Below, piece by piece: positions 12,360-25,200 of a stretch of 64,000 nucleotides of DNA. The notes beneath the pieces were generated by a model. The model was not told the origin of the DNA. It searched no databases and saw nothing but the letters and a program-made list of their open reading frames with translations. Position 1 is the stretch's first letter. Each line of letters starts with the position of its first letter. The stretch spans positions 434,001 to 498,000 of the forward strand of contig JACZZP010000004.1 in assembly GCA_015183035.1 (NCBI GenBank), written 5' to 3'. A program made the position numbers and the translations under genes. The DNA comes from Meloidogyne chitwoodi (taxonomy: Eukaryota > Nematoda > Chromadorea > Rhabditida > Meloidogynidae).

Positions 12360-13355
12360 ACACATATATAAATTTATCTCTATAGCAAAAGTGTTGTGGG
12401 ACAAATTTAAAAAGCTCTTCTCCAAAATGGTTGAATTTTCCGTGCAAATATAGTGTTGTTTTTTATTTTTTTAGTCATTTTATTTTTGTTAATCTGTCTG
12501 AAAATTAGAAAAATATTTTTAAGCTTTGACACATTTATTCGCAACTCTTTAATTAATGAATTACAAAATATTAACTTTTTGAAATATTAAATGAATATAT
12601 TATTTAATTATTCAAAGTTTATTCTAGATTTCTCTGTCCGTTGATTTACGTTGTATTTTTGTAAGCCAGCAATGCTGGCTAATTTAGCTTTAATCCTAGA
12701 ACTCAAGAGTTAGTATTTATTCTCTTTATATTATACACCGGGGACGACATTTGCAGACGGACATTATGCCAACTTTAATTTAGTGATCGGAATATATATT
12801 TAAGTAAAATGATAAAATATATTTATTTAACTTTTTAGGGGATTTTAAATAATTAAAATAATTCATTACCTGAAACAAGTCAATAAAATAAAAATTAATT
12901 TTTCCTTTTGTTCGACGGTCTTAAATATAATTACTACCTATTTTAAGGTTTTATTTTCAAATTTATTCACACACATCTCCTTTTTCTTAAATATTAAATT
13001 TTTGAAATTTAAAAGTATATTTATTCGATTAATTAAATTTAGGCTTGTTTCGTTGTCATAGTCTTTAGAATCGCACGTAGTATTTTTGTAAGCTAGCAAT
13101 GCTAGCTAATTTTAATTTAACTTTTAGAAAAACTTGTGTGAATATAGCCTAGTAATACTATGAGATGTGAAATTAATTTTAAAAAATTAGAAAAATATAT
13201 TTTCAAACATTTTAAAAAAATTTATTTTAAAAATTGATTAAAAATATTTATATTTAATTTTATTTAAAATTATTTTTCCTTTTTTATTTCTTGACAATTG
13301 TTGAAGGTTGTTGTTCACCTAAATTAAAAAAAATATCTATTTTTGTTCCAAAATT
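12360..13355. other. Intergenic repeats, no gene seen
   Basis: Holds two GTAAGCTAGC-type hairpin repeats (12655, 13085) with their TTAAATGAATATATTATTTA companions and AT-rich filler. No exon is recognised. Confidence 0.55.
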
Positions 13356-13924
13356 TCATATTTTTGTACCATTATTAATTTTGGGTACTTGCCCATAAAA
13401 TTGTTGGCCTGGAAGTATTTGAGGGTTATTGCCTTGTATTCCAGGTTGATTAACACATTCTCTATTTAATCCATTATATCTTCCATAATATTGATTTGGT
13501 GGTATTGGAGGATTGTAGTTTTTATATTGGGGAATTTGTGGTTGTCCAAAGATTGGAGGATATTGACTATTGCCTGGTTGATAAGTTCGAGGAACTTAAA
13601 TAATTTAATTAATTATTTATTTAAATTTTTAAACTCTGAAAAATTTAATAAAAAAACATTTCTTTTGTCAAATAGTAAAATATAAAAATTACAAATTAAA
13701 GAAAACTCGGTGCTCTACACTTTTAAAAAATGTATTTTTAATTTATTAAAATATTATTTTAAATTTATTTATTTAAAAAATCCAAAATTAAATTTAATTT
13801 TACCTTCAAAACCAATATTTGTCAATTTTTTATTTTCTTCTATATTTGCTGCTTGTTTATTTTGATAACTGTTGCAAATTAATGAATTGACAAATAAAAT
13901 AATAAAAATAATTTTTGAATGCAT
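13356..13924 (-). CDS. Short secreted Pro/Gln/Tyr-rich protein
   Basis: Two exons, 13924-13804 and 13594-13356, join in phase (donor GTAAAA, acceptor TTTAAG) to give about 119 residues. It begins with a signal peptide (MHSKIIFIILFVNSLICNS). The mature chain is low-complexity and rich in Pro, Gln, Asn, Tyr and Gly, with runs such as YQPGNSQYPPIFGQPQIPQY and NPPIPPNQYYGRYNG, one cysteine in RECVN, and a terminal NGTKI with a possible N-glycosylation site. No family is recognised. Composition resembles cuticle, pharyngeal or gland-secreted structural proteins. The opposite-strand frame over the same stretch is a shadow. Confidence 0.6.
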
Positions 13925-14039
13925 TTTTAATAATTATTTAAAAAAATAAACAAAATTAAAAGAAATAAAACAAAATTAGAATTATTCAAAAATTGATAAT
14001 TAAATAAAATTTAATTTAAGGCAAATATTTATAAGCTAA

Positions 14040-14245
14040 ACCGTGGGCGAGACATTTGCGGACAGAACATTGATAGCAAAATATTAACAATATCTGATAC
14101 ATAATAATCGTGGGCCTTTAAAAATCAAATTATTTCCATTCAGAGATTCATAAAGATTTTTCAGAATTTTTTTTTAATTTTATTAATTCTTGTAAAATTT
14201 TTTAAAATCAGTCGTCCGCAAATGTCGTCCGCAAATGTCGGGAGG
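14040..14245. repeat. Inverted repeat with CATTTGCGGAC arms
   Basis: GGGCGAGACATTTGCGGACA on the left and GTCCGCAAATGTCG, present twice, on the right. A relative is at 12738-12765. It lies upstream of the small secreted Pro/Gln/Tyr-rich gene. Confidence 0.5.
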
Positions 14246-14896
14246 ATAACCCAACAAAAATTAATTGAAGAAATAAAATATTTTTGTGAATAAATAGGAG
14301 TGATTAAATAAAATATAAAAGTTCTAATATTTATGAAAATAAATAAAAATTTAAAATTTTAAAAATTTATTTATACTCAACTCTTTAAAATTATTAATCA
14401 TATTTTTATTCAATTCTTTTGTAAAAAATTTTTCAATTTTTTAATTAAAAAACATTCTTTTTGTTAAATTTTTAGAATTATTTTTTAATATTTATTTTTT
14501 CAAAAATTTATTAAAAAATGAAAATAAACAATTAAATTAAAAATGAGTCATAAAAGAATTAATAATCATTTTATTTAAATTTATTTCCTTTTTTGTTATT
14601 TTTTTTTTGCTTCTTTAGATAAATAAAAATAGAAAATTATTTAAAATATTTTTTTTTTTAATTATTTTAAATATTTTATAAAATTTTAGAGAAAGGTCAG
14701 AATCAGATTTTTAACTAATTCTTTGTAAATTTACTAAAATTAATTAAAATATTTCTTTGAATTTTTATACGTCCAATTTTATTTGAAAAAACACAAAAAA
14801 ATATTTTTAAAGACTAAAGAAAACCGTAAAAAAACTCGAGTCAACTTTAATTTTAAATAATTATAAAATTTCAAAAAAAAAATAAAAAATAATTTT

Positions 14897-15544
14897 GGTA
14901 CTTTTCCGTTTTGCCACACCCCCCATTTCGGTGCCAAAATTTTGAGTGCCAACTAATATTTTAATTAAAATTTATTAATAACGAAATTATGTTGGTGGAA
15001 TATATTCTCTTATCTAATTTATAATTTCTTCAAATGCATCAGCTTCCCTTCTTTTAACATCACTTTGCCAAAGATATTCACAAACTTCAGAATCATATGG
15101 AATGGAAAGTTTAGACGAGAAAAACCACGTATCGAGCCTCAGACCCTTTGTTGCCTTACAATGTTTTGTTGGGCATTGCCATATTGGCATCTCTTTTCCA
15201 TGGTTCGTAACCATGCTTTGAAACATTTGATTACCACAATGGCAAAAACGTTCAGCATGAAGCAAACCGCAGTTTTGTAAAAACTTTGCAAATTTGCTTC
15301 ATCAGGACATTCTACCATTAGTGTGTCGTAATTATAGGGCATTTTTATTTGATTATTTTTTAATTTTATGTATTTTAATTTTTATTACATTAATTTGTTT
15401 TATATAGTTGTTTATTGAGCATCGATCATCAAAAAATACAACAAAAATAAGGATTATAATTCAAATATTAAGGAATTAAAAGTATTAGTTGGCACTCAAA
15501 ATTTTGGCACCGAAATGGGTGGTGTGGCAAAACGGAAAAGTACC
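14897..15544 (-). mobile_element. Merlin-like DNA transposon, internally deleted
   Basis: Long inverted ends (GGTACTTTTCCGTTTTGCCA at 14897 and its complement ending at 15544) extend about 65 bases. Both sides are flanked by the same 8 bases, ATAATTTT (14889-14896 and 15545-15552). An 8-9 bp duplication together with an ISXO2-type protein fragment inside is the signature of Merlin/IS1016 elements. At 648 bp it is too short for a full transposase, so it must depend on a complete relative elsewhere. Confidence 0.8.
15014..15342 (-). pseudogene. ISXO2-like (Merlin) transposase N-terminal fragment, frameshifted
   Basis: The minus strand begins MPYNYDTLMVECPDE and then, after a frameshift near 15305, continues FLQNCGLLHAERFCHCGNQM, followed by a zinc-ribbon pattern (CHCG ... 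WQCPTKHC) and FFSSKLSIPYDSEVCEYLWQ. The spacing C-x-C, about 25 residues, W-x-C-x4-C, then a basic/aromatic segment and a YLW helix is that of the N-terminal zinc ribbon of ISXO2-like transposases. The frame stops after FEEIIN, before any DDE catalytic core. It is a dead remnant inside the inverted-repeat element. Confidence 0.7.
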
Positions 15545-15927
15545 ATAATTTTAATTTAAATATTTAAAATAACAGATTATTTAATTTTTATTTTTAAAAT
15601 GCAGAAAAACATATTTGATCTTTTAATTGGAAGGTATAATTTAAAACATTTCCAGAAAGCTTAAAATTATTTAAAAAATAATATAATAAACTTGATAAAA
15701 ACTTTTTCTCATATTTGTTTATATGAAATAATAAATATTAAACGAAAATGGCACTAGGCGTGTTTAATACATTAAAATGGCATTTTTAACATTCTATCAG
15801 TTATTTAAATATAATTTTTTTCTTTAAGAATATTATTTGATTTTATATCAATTTTTTAAAATATAGGATATTTTTTATTTTATTTTTTTGAATAATTTTT
15901 TTAATTTAAGAGTCTTTAAAAATTAAT

Positions 15928-16364
15928 ATGAAATTTAAAAAACAACAAAACTCCAATAAATTGCCTTTAGAATTGTATTTGGATATATTTAAGTCAATTC
16001 AATCATTTCCATATAATTTTTTTCATATAGATGAGCTTGAAATTGACTCAGTAGATTCATTAAGTTGGTGGAGAGAATATGCTATAAAGCTACTAACAAC
16101 TTCTAAAATTATCTACAATGATTTTGTGGATAAAGCAGTAATTGTAGTAGAGGTGTATTTTTTGAAAACAAAATAATTTTAAATAAATATAGATATTTAT
16201 AAAAAATAATAATTATATAAAATATTTAATTTAAGAATTATTCAGAAAAAAAAGTAAAATTCATCATAGAGCAAAATTCTATATTTAAAATTTTGAAAAA
16301 AATTATTTTTAAATTTTTTTTTCGTAGATTCTTTACCTTTAGTATTTTTCACATACATATCTAG
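15928..16364 (+). CDS. F-box protein, short or truncated
   Basis: Exon 1 (15928-16152) encodes MKFKKQQNSNKLPLELYLDIFKSIQSF and onward, in which LPLELYLDIFKSI fits the start of an F-box (an SCF ubiquitin-ligase adaptor motif). A likely donor GTGTAT follows GAG. A second exon, 16236-16364, is open and in phase but carries no recognisable motif and is the weaker part. The frame ends where a foldback repeat begins (about 16374), so the rest of the gene may have been cut off by that insertion. Total about 117 residues, short for a nematode F-box protein with a substrate-binding domain. Confidence 0.45.
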
Positions 16365-16373
16365 GCAATCATA

Positions 16374-17000
16374 GCGAATCTGGGTCCGGACGAAAAAAAA
16401 TTCAACAAATCTGAAAACATGTTTCTAGGGGTAATTTGGAGTGGAGATCAAGAATCTGAACTCAGATTTTGTCTAAACTTGATCTTATCTATGATTTTAG
16501 ACAATCAGGGAGAGTAGGGAGACTTATTTTAGAATACCAACACTTTCGAATATGGACAAATTGTATGTCATTCAAAAGAGCTCTTCGAGCTTAGTAGAAT
16601 GAGACCAAAATCGTCTCAATTAGAGAACTTTTTACAAAGTTATGATTGCTTGAAATTTCGTTAGAAAAAAAGGTGTCGAGCAGCCGCGGTAATCACCAAA
16701 AAAGAGATAACGCCTCCATTGTTTTACGAGTTTCAATCACATGTAACTCGGTTCATATTTAATTTTATAAAACGTGAGTGGTACCAATCGATCCGGCTCG
16801 ACGAGACGAATCGAATAATATGTCTTTTTTCGTTTAAAATTACTTTTCCAAAAAAGATCAAGTACTTGATTAAAAATCATAGATAAGATCAAGTTTAGAC
16901 AAAATCTGAGTTCAGATTCTTGATCTCCACTCCAAATTACCCCAGAAACATGTTTTCAGATTTGTTGAATTTTTTTTCGTCGGGACCCAGATTCGCTATC
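16374..17000. mobile_element. Foldback element, copy with perfect rRNA-like core
   Basis: Arms begin ATAGCGAATCTGGGTCC and extend about 125 bases with near-perfect pairing. The centre holds GCAGCCGCGGTAATCACC (16680-16697), CAAAAGAGCTCTTCGAG and GTAACTCGGTTCAT. It starts right at the end of the F-box fragment. Confidence 0.7.
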
Positions 17001-17138
17001 ATTACCCATATCTAAATTAAGAAAATATAAAAAACAATCTAATTAATGTAAATAAATTACGCCTGGTCAAGTATATTTAATCCTTTTTCTCTGCACATAT
17101 GTAGTTGTTTATTTACAAACTTTATTTCCATAAAATGG

Positions 17139-17412
17139 GTTGGGGTCACTTCAGTACCGCTATTTCAGTCCCAGTACAAATGAGGCAATTTCAGTACCAA
17201 AAAGTTTTTGTACTGCAATATAGGTTTTTTTTCAGATTAATATTCTTCCTTCATTTTTCATAATTTATTTTACTTGGTTCATTTTTATTTATTCAAGTTT
17301 AATATGGATAATCAAGAAACTATAGACATTTTTGAAAAACTCTGGTACTGAAATGACCCCTTTGCATTACTGAAATGGCAATACTGAAATAGCAGTACTG
17401 AAGTGGCCCTAT
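17139..17412. mobile_element. Second, short copy of the TTCAGTACC foldback element
   Basis: GGTTGGGGTCACTTCAGTAC at the left and complementary TACTGAAGTGGCCCTATTCG at the right enclose about 170 bases. CCATAAA occurs just outside both ends, a probable target duplication. It lies between the F-box fragment and the annexin-like gene. Confidence 0.6.
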
Positions 17413-17663
17413 TCGCCATAAATAATATGCAGAGAAAAATATGTTAAATTAAAGAAAAATAGGCGTTCAAAGAAAAAGGCGTGCACCCATTAGAGAAAAA
17501 GTTAACAGTTCAAAATATGCATAACTAAAAATAAATTCAATAAAATACCTTTTAATATACATAGTATTTAACATTTTTCGTTTATTATTATTCCATTTTG
17601 GCTATATTTATTATTTTAGTTTTAAATTTAAATTCTTATTAAATATATAATTAGTATTTATTT

Positions 17664-20600
17664 ATGGCACAGACAAATCAAATGAAAGAGGAACTCAAAC
17701 TTTATATTGACGAGGTAAATTTAACTTTTTTTAATAATATGAAAATTTTTTATAAGATTGGAATTTTTAATTTTTTTTTTATAAAATAATTCATTTTTTG
17801 AATTTAATTGCTTTAATTAAAAAATATTTTTGATTTAAATTATAGGTACATATGTATATATTTTTTAAATCATTTAATGTATTTTTTTATTCAGCTATTT
17901 GCTGAGGTTAACCGAAATATTCAAATGCAATTTGTTGAGGTTAATCGTCGACTTTATTTTATTGAAACTAGACTTAATGTTATTGAAACGAAATGTGGTG
18001 TTACAACAGCAAATCTTCAACCGCCAACTCAATCTACTTCTTCATCATTACAAGTAATTTTTATTTATTTAATTGCTTAAAATATCATTGATTTCTTATA
18101 AAATTAAAATGAGTGTGAATTATCGATTCTGACTCTATTTTTATTATTTTGTTTATTATTTGGAAAAGATTTAAGAGAAATGTATATGTTTTAATTATTC
18201 TTTTGACTTAAAAAATAAGAATTTGTGGTTATTTCTCTTATATTCTTAACATATATTTTTGAGGTAAAAATAATATAAAAAATTAATTTTTAGATAATTC
18301 CGCAATCTTTAGCTGGCGAAATGTCGTCGTCATCTATTGCTTCACAATTTGTTGTGCCTGAACGATGTTCTAATACAACTCCTTATTACAATTATGAAGA
18401 TGTTATGGATAATCCAATTACGTATTTTCATTTAATGATTCTTGATAATTAATAATTTTTCTCAAATATTTAGTGGTAACGTTCTTTCTTCTCAACAAAC
18501 AGCTGATAGTTTGTTTCAGAACTATTTATTACAGGTTTCTTTTTTAATCTTAATTTTTTTATATTTTTATTTTGAAGGGAGACAATACAAGTTTGGCTGT
18601 TAATGAAAATTTTTGGGGTAATTTATTATTTAAAAATTATTTTACAGAATTTCCTTTAATTAATAATTGGTTCTATTCCTTTGGGTTTATTAATAAAAAT
18701 ATTTCTATATTTCTCTCAAAAAAGTATCCTTGTGGGCGGTCTTTTATTTTTAATAAATAAATGTAGTATATCTATTTTCAAAATTTAATTTTTATTAATA
18801 GAAATATTTTTTTTAAAGGGGATAAATTTAAAATTTTCGAAATACACTAAAATTAATCTATCCATTTGACATCTCTTTTAGTATAATAATTAGACTTTTT
18901 ATAATTTAAATTTTTATTTTATAATTATTTTTTTCATATTATTTAGTAATGGAAGGTAGTCATCCAATTATTCGTCCAAACCCCAATTTCAATTCGGCAC
19001 AAACTCTGGAATTGTTATTAAAAGCTCTTAATACAACAAGAGATTCTTTTAAAAAATGTATGAAAATTATTATAAGTTGTAGCAATATGCAAAGACAAGA
19101 GGTGAAAAGTGTTTTTTTTTTTTGTACAAATAATTAATAATAATTTTTTATTTAACTTGGAATTAAATGAATGAAAACGAATTGTTTTCAAATTTTAAGA
19201 AATAATGTGACTTTATTTCGTTTTATTTTTTAAGGTTTTACGTTTATTTCAAAACATTTATGGGTTGGATTTGATATCAAAATTTGATTTTCATGACTAT
19301 GTTCGAGAACTTATTATAGCATTATTTGATATTCCTTCTTGCTTTGATGCTAAATCGATTTTTCGAAATGTTGGTAAAGAGGTAATTTTTTCACTTATAC
19401 TTTTTATGGACAAAATTGTTAAAATTATACCTTAAATCAAGTTTTTTAACTTTTTGATACAATTTTTCAGACTAATAAAATTTTTAAAAATATTTATATA
19501 ATTTTTTAAATTTTAGGATTATGAACATATTTTAATAGAGTAAGTTGTGTTTTAATTTAATAAATAAATTATTTATTGGTTTGTTTTTAATTAAAAATTT
19601 TTTTTAATTTTGAGTAAAGGAATAAAAACATAATAATTTATTGTTTTTAATTAAATTTTTTTTAAATCTAAAATTATTTTATAATTAAATATTTTAAACT
19701 TTCAGGATAATGTTAATGAGAAGCAATGAAGAAAAACGACAGATTCACTCGTTTTATCAGCAACTTTATGGTCTCAATTTAGGAACTAATCTAATGAGTG
19801 AACCCTCCAGTTTTATCAAAAGATTACTTGTGGCGTTATGTAATAATATAAGGGATGAAACAATGAAAACTTATCCGGCTAAAGCTATGGAGGTATTTTA
19901 TTTTAATTTAAAATTTAATGAGTTAGAAGCTTTGTGTAAAAAATTTTAATATGTACAATGATGATCTAGTGCTTGAATTTCGGTTCACTGGTAATGTAAA
20001 TAATTAACAAAAATATTCTTAGTGAATGAAAACGTCAGTCCTTCATATTATATATCTAAGAATAAATTAAAATTTTTAATTTATTATTATATAGGATGCT
20101 CGAAAATTGTATGAATGTATTGAATCAACCTTTGAAGCTGAAAATGATTTTATTGAAATAATTTCTTTGCAAAATTTGAATCAATTAAAATTGGTAATTT
20201 TAAATTTATTTTTTAAATTTCTTCTGATTTTTTAGGTGTTTTATAATTATTCGTCGATTTATGGTCAATCAATTGAACAGTCAATTACAAATAAATTAAA
20301 GTATTTATAAAATTTTAAATTAATAAAGATTTTTTAGCTTTACTAAATTTTTTAAACATAAAAAATTATTAATTTTCATTTTATTATTTTTTAGTGGACA
20401 TCTGCGAGAATGTCTTTTAGCCTTAATTGTTTGCATTACAAATCCAAAAATATTTTTTTGTAATAATATCAACAAATTTATTAAAAAATTAGGTTCTGAT
20501 AGTCAAATAAATCTAGTTTGTTATTTACATATTTTTATTTTGCTTGTGTGAAAGTTAATTATTTAATTTTATTTGCAGCTTAGAATCTTAATTAGTCGTA

Positions 20601-20861
20601 GTGAAATAGATCTTCATAATATTCGTTCAACATATGAAGAGCTTTTTAATAGGACCTTACAGAATCATATAGGAAGCAATTTTTTTGGAAGTTTTAAGGT
20701 AAGTTTTTTTTACTGTAAAAAATTTATGAAATTGGAAGAGTTATGAAACTTCCAGTAAGAACTAGGGGTCAGTTTGTCTTTTTTCAATTGTTCAGTTTTT
20801 CAAGAGAGAAAAAACAACTGACTCATCAGCTGGTAAAATATATAAGAAATTTAAAAATTAA
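17664..20861 (+). CDS. Annexin-like protein with degenerate calcium sites
   Basis: Fourteen exons: 17664-17714, 17895-18053, 18294-18421, 18474-18534, 18578-18617, 18947-19101, 19235-19381, 19517-19539, 19706-19892, 20095-20193, 20236-20300, 20395-20515, 20579-20698, 20796-20861. All phases agree, giving 473 residues. The first 150 or so are non-annexin: a short heptad-like segment (FVEVNRRLYFIETRLNVIE) and a Ser-rich linker. After NFNSAQTLELLLKALNTTR come annexin-type repeats, for example LRLFQNIYGLDLISKF, IHSFYQQLYGLNL and, in the last repeat, LRILISRSEIDLHNIRSTYE, very close to the family consensus. The G-x-G-T loops that bind calcium are not seen; the last one reads KKLGSDSQIN. It may bind membranes weakly or without calcium. 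There is no signal peptide. Annexins are secreted effectors in some plant-parasitic nematodes, but this copy looks intracellular. The last exon is least certain. Confidence 0.8.
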
Positions 20862-22044
20862 TTTAAAATTATTTTTTAAATTAAATAAAAAATAATATTA
20901 AGCTAGGGCTTATGGCAATTATAAATGGCTTCATTAATTGAGAACATTGACTACATTATTTTTAAAAATAGTTAAATCTCTTCTTTTAAAAAAGCCTTAA
21001 TTTACTATATTTAATTTATTAATTAAAATATTTTGAAATTAAATATATATTCTTTTTACAATTATGATAACAATTGCAAATTTTAATTTATTCGATTATT
21101 GCCTCATATATTGAACAATATTTTTTTATTCTTTTATATTTTTGGCTGCTTTAATTATTTAAATGTCTATCAACTTTTTAAAATTATCTATATTTTTTAT
21201 ATTAACGAATTTCTTATTTAAAGGAGTTTGTTTTCATTTTATTATTTTGTTCTTCTTTTGAAAAATTTTATTATTTGTTGACCTTTTAATTTTTAAATAT
21301 TTTATAAACAATTTCATTATATTTTTTTTTATTTATTTTACTCTATTTTAAGAATAATTTTAAATTTTTCAAAAATTTAAAATTATTCTCAAAAAGAAAA
21401 GAGGGTAATTGAAAATATTCAAAGGAAAGTAATACTGTCTTTCCTTTCTAAAAATTAAAGGAAAGTGTGTACATTTAAATAAATACAGTATGTATTATTT
21501 TTAGCAATATTTTTTAGATAATTTAAATAAATACATAGGTATTATAAAATTAAATTAATTTACTAAATTATTTTGAATAGACCAAAATTTTATAATTTTT
21601 TAATTAAAAATTATAAATTTTTTTAAAGCTTTTGCTAAAATTTTAATTTTATTATCATTTTGAAAAAGGATACGAATAATAATCTCGATACAAGCGGAAC
21701 AAATAAAAATTTTTCTTTAAATAAATATCCTAAATAGCATTATTTTAATTATTTAATTTTAAATTTATTTTTATATTAAGGTTTTTTAATTCTCTTGTTG
21801 TCTGTATTATTTTTCGAAGTTTAATTTTTCTATACCAAAATAAAAAATAATTGAGGAAAATTTCCTATTCAAAAATACAAAGATTGTGCATTTTTTGAAA
21901 TATAAATATTTTTTTAATTTATTAAAAAAAATAAAAATAAAGATAAACAATAAAACTAAAAATGAAATGTCGTTTGGTCTTCATACAAACAGGAATCTAT
22001 TAATTGAAATTTACTCTAATGTGCGGAAAGTGTTTTGTCCCAAC
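20862..22044. other. Intergenic, no gene seen
   Basis: AT-rich sequence between the annexin-like gene and the tail-to-tail polymerase-like copy. No exon, RNA gene or transposon end is recognised. Confidence 0.6.
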
Positions 22045-22203
22045 ATGACAGTTTTATAAGGTGTTTTTTAGTATTTTAAATAATTTTTTATTTAAATATT
22101 TTACAAAAATAAATAAATAAATTTGATATTTCTAAGGGTTTATGTGTCTATAAATTATACTTTTCTCTATTTTCTTTTTTAATTTTAAAATTTTTTAATT
22201 ATT

Positions 22204-25200
22204 TTAATCTTCACTAAATCCCCTTAAAATAAAAAAATAAATTTAAATATTTAATTTAAATTAATTACCAATTATTAATTTCATTATTATTATTAGATAT
22301 TCCTAAAATATTTAATTCATTATTTGCTTCAATCTTTTTTCCTAAATTTTCAATTATAAATTTATTAATAATTTGTTCTTTTATTTTTTTAAATATTTCA
22401 TTTAATTTAGTTGACAATAATAAATTATTATTTTTAATTAATTTATTATTTAATTTAATTCCTATTAACCAACAAGTACATAAATTAGTTCTAAAATATT
22501 AATTTAATTAATTTTATTTTAATTAATTTAATTAACAAAAGTCAGCTAATATTTATCCAAAAATAATAATAAATATATTCTCCTACATTATTTAATTTTT
22601 TAAATAAAATTATTAATTAAATTAAATATATTTCTGTTAAACAATGTGACCCTTATTTTTCAACTCTTCTAAAAATTACTTATTTTTTAAAATAAAAAAA
22701 GGAATAATTTTTTAAATTAAAAATTGTTTATTTAATTTGATCAAATTAAATAAAAATAATTTAATTTTATATATTTATAAAGAGGTCATAAATATTCACA
22801 ATTAATTCCACTAATAATTAGCCAGCTTTTCTAGCTTACAAAAATACTTGTCACATTATCTGATGCTAAACCAGGAATAATTTTGAATAATTAAATAATA
22901 TATTCATTTAATATTTCAAAAATTTAATATTTTTGAAATTCAACAAGTAAAAGGTTTAAATAAATTTTTGAAAATAAATATTTAAAAATATATTATTTTT
23001 CAGTTATTTAACAAAAATAATTAACCAGAAAAATAAAAAAATATAGTTGTTTGGAAAACAAAATAATTTTGCTTATTAAAATTATAATAATTTAATATTG
23101 GACTCCTTCCATAAAAATTAAGAAAAAATGAGTTATAAATTTAAGTATGTATAGTTAAAAAATTAGCCAGCATTGCTAGCTTAAAAAATAAATCTACTGA
23201 CGCCCAACAACAGAAGAGGTTAGAATAATTTCGAATAATTAAATAATATATAAATTTAATATTTCTAAAATTTAATATTTTGTAATTCAAGAAATAAAAG
23301 GTTTAAATAAATTTGTAAAAATAATATTTTAAAAATATATTATTCTTTTAGGCCATTGAACAAAAAATAGTCGAAAAAAATAAAAAAAATAAATTTTTGC
23401 ATAGGAAATTCAAACATTTTTGAATTATTAACTCATTTTTTCATATTTTAATTTTTCTGAATCAAAATTAATAAAATATATTCTAATAAAATAATTCTAA
23501 AAATATATTTTAATTTTTTATAAAATTAGCTGAGACTTTTATTATTTTAAAAACATTAAAAAAAACTCTCTTACCTTTCTTTTATTTTATTATTTTCACA
23601 TTTATCTGATTTAAGTCCAATATGACAATAATCTACTTCATCTAATATTTCAATTAATTCTTTTTCTATTTTTGATAAAAGTTGTGATTCTACCCAAGAA
23701 CAAAAATATTCTTGACTTTTTTGTGTTTTTGTAATACATGAAATTAAAATATAATTTTTATACTGAAAAAAGAAAATATTATTATTTTTTTAAATAAATT
23801 AACATTTTTCTTAAATTCATTTCCTTCAATTGATTTTTCAAAATAATTTATTTTTTTGTTTTTATTATCCTCAGCAAATGTTGAAATATTAATTGTATTA
23901 AGACCTTAATTTTTTAATATTTTTATTAAATTAAAAAATAAAATATTTATTAATGTACAATTGTCCCCAATGATGCGTCCTCTAGGGATGCTCGAAAAAA
24001 AATTCTCCGAGACTCGAGACCCAAAAAACCGAGAAATTTCTCGAGTCGAGACCCGAGAATCTCAAACATCCGTAGCCAATAAAAGTGAGTGTGAATATCT
24101 TTATTTATGGGGACAGATGATTGAAGTTGGTAGTAGGAGTAAATAGGGAAAGACCTTAAAAAATGTTTGTGATCGAGTTTGGGAGGTCATTATTAAAGAA
24201 TTTACAATAAAATTATCTAAATTTACTGGTGAAAATATTCACAAAAATATTCCCTTAAATTTTCTTTTTAAAAATTAAAAAATATTTACCCTTTAATAAT
24301 GCGTCAAAAATAATTTTTGAAGTAAATTTTGTAATTTTGAGTGAAATTAATTGTTCTGGATAAGTTGGAGTATAAATCTCAATTTCACTCTTTTTCTTAT
24401 TATTTTGTTCATTTTTTGGTTTATTTGTTATTCTGAGGGGAATTTGTTTCCAATTCCTTAAAATATTAATTAAAATTAAATTAATTAAAATAAAACCATG
24501 TTAAATATGTGATAAAGAAACGTTCAATTAATTCATTTAAATTTGCTTCAGGATAAATTAAAAATACTTTGATTAACATTAAAGCAATTATATTTGAATT
24601 GAGTAAACCAAATTGAGTATTATAAACAGAATATTCTAAAAATTAAATTAAATTTAATTAATATAGGCTAGAATATTAAAAGAAAAGTACTATTTATTTT
24701 TCACGTAGATAATTAATTTACCTATCTAAATATATTTTACTATTTAACATTTGGTGCTTGTGGATGCTTATTGTATTTTTGTGAGCTTAGGTTTTCCTAA
24801 GCTATTTTTTTAAATAAGATAGAAATAATTTTACAAATTTATGAAAGTTGTAAAATATGCTAGCAGTGATGTTTTTCAGTTATGTTACAAAAATCCGCAA
24901 GTAAAAATAAAAAGTTAGGTAAATATCTGGACTTATTGTTAGATAAAATACATTATTAGTTTATAACGTAAAGATAATAAATGACATCTGAGATTTTACT
25001 AACTTTTATACTATTACGTTACTGCATCTCACTTAGGCCAAATAAATATTAAATAAATAAAACAAAGATAATAAAATAAATATTTTCCCGACATAAAAAT
25101 TAAGTAAAAAAACAGTTCTTATCGTTAATTTATATTTTTCCCAAAACTAAAATTGTCTTGACCTTTCTTAAACTTTAATTTATTTTTTGTATAAAATTCT

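Noticed and set aside
15065..15280. Plus-strand frame over the Merlin-like element
   Set aside because: The minus strand carries the recognisable ISXO2 zinc ribbon; this is its shadow.
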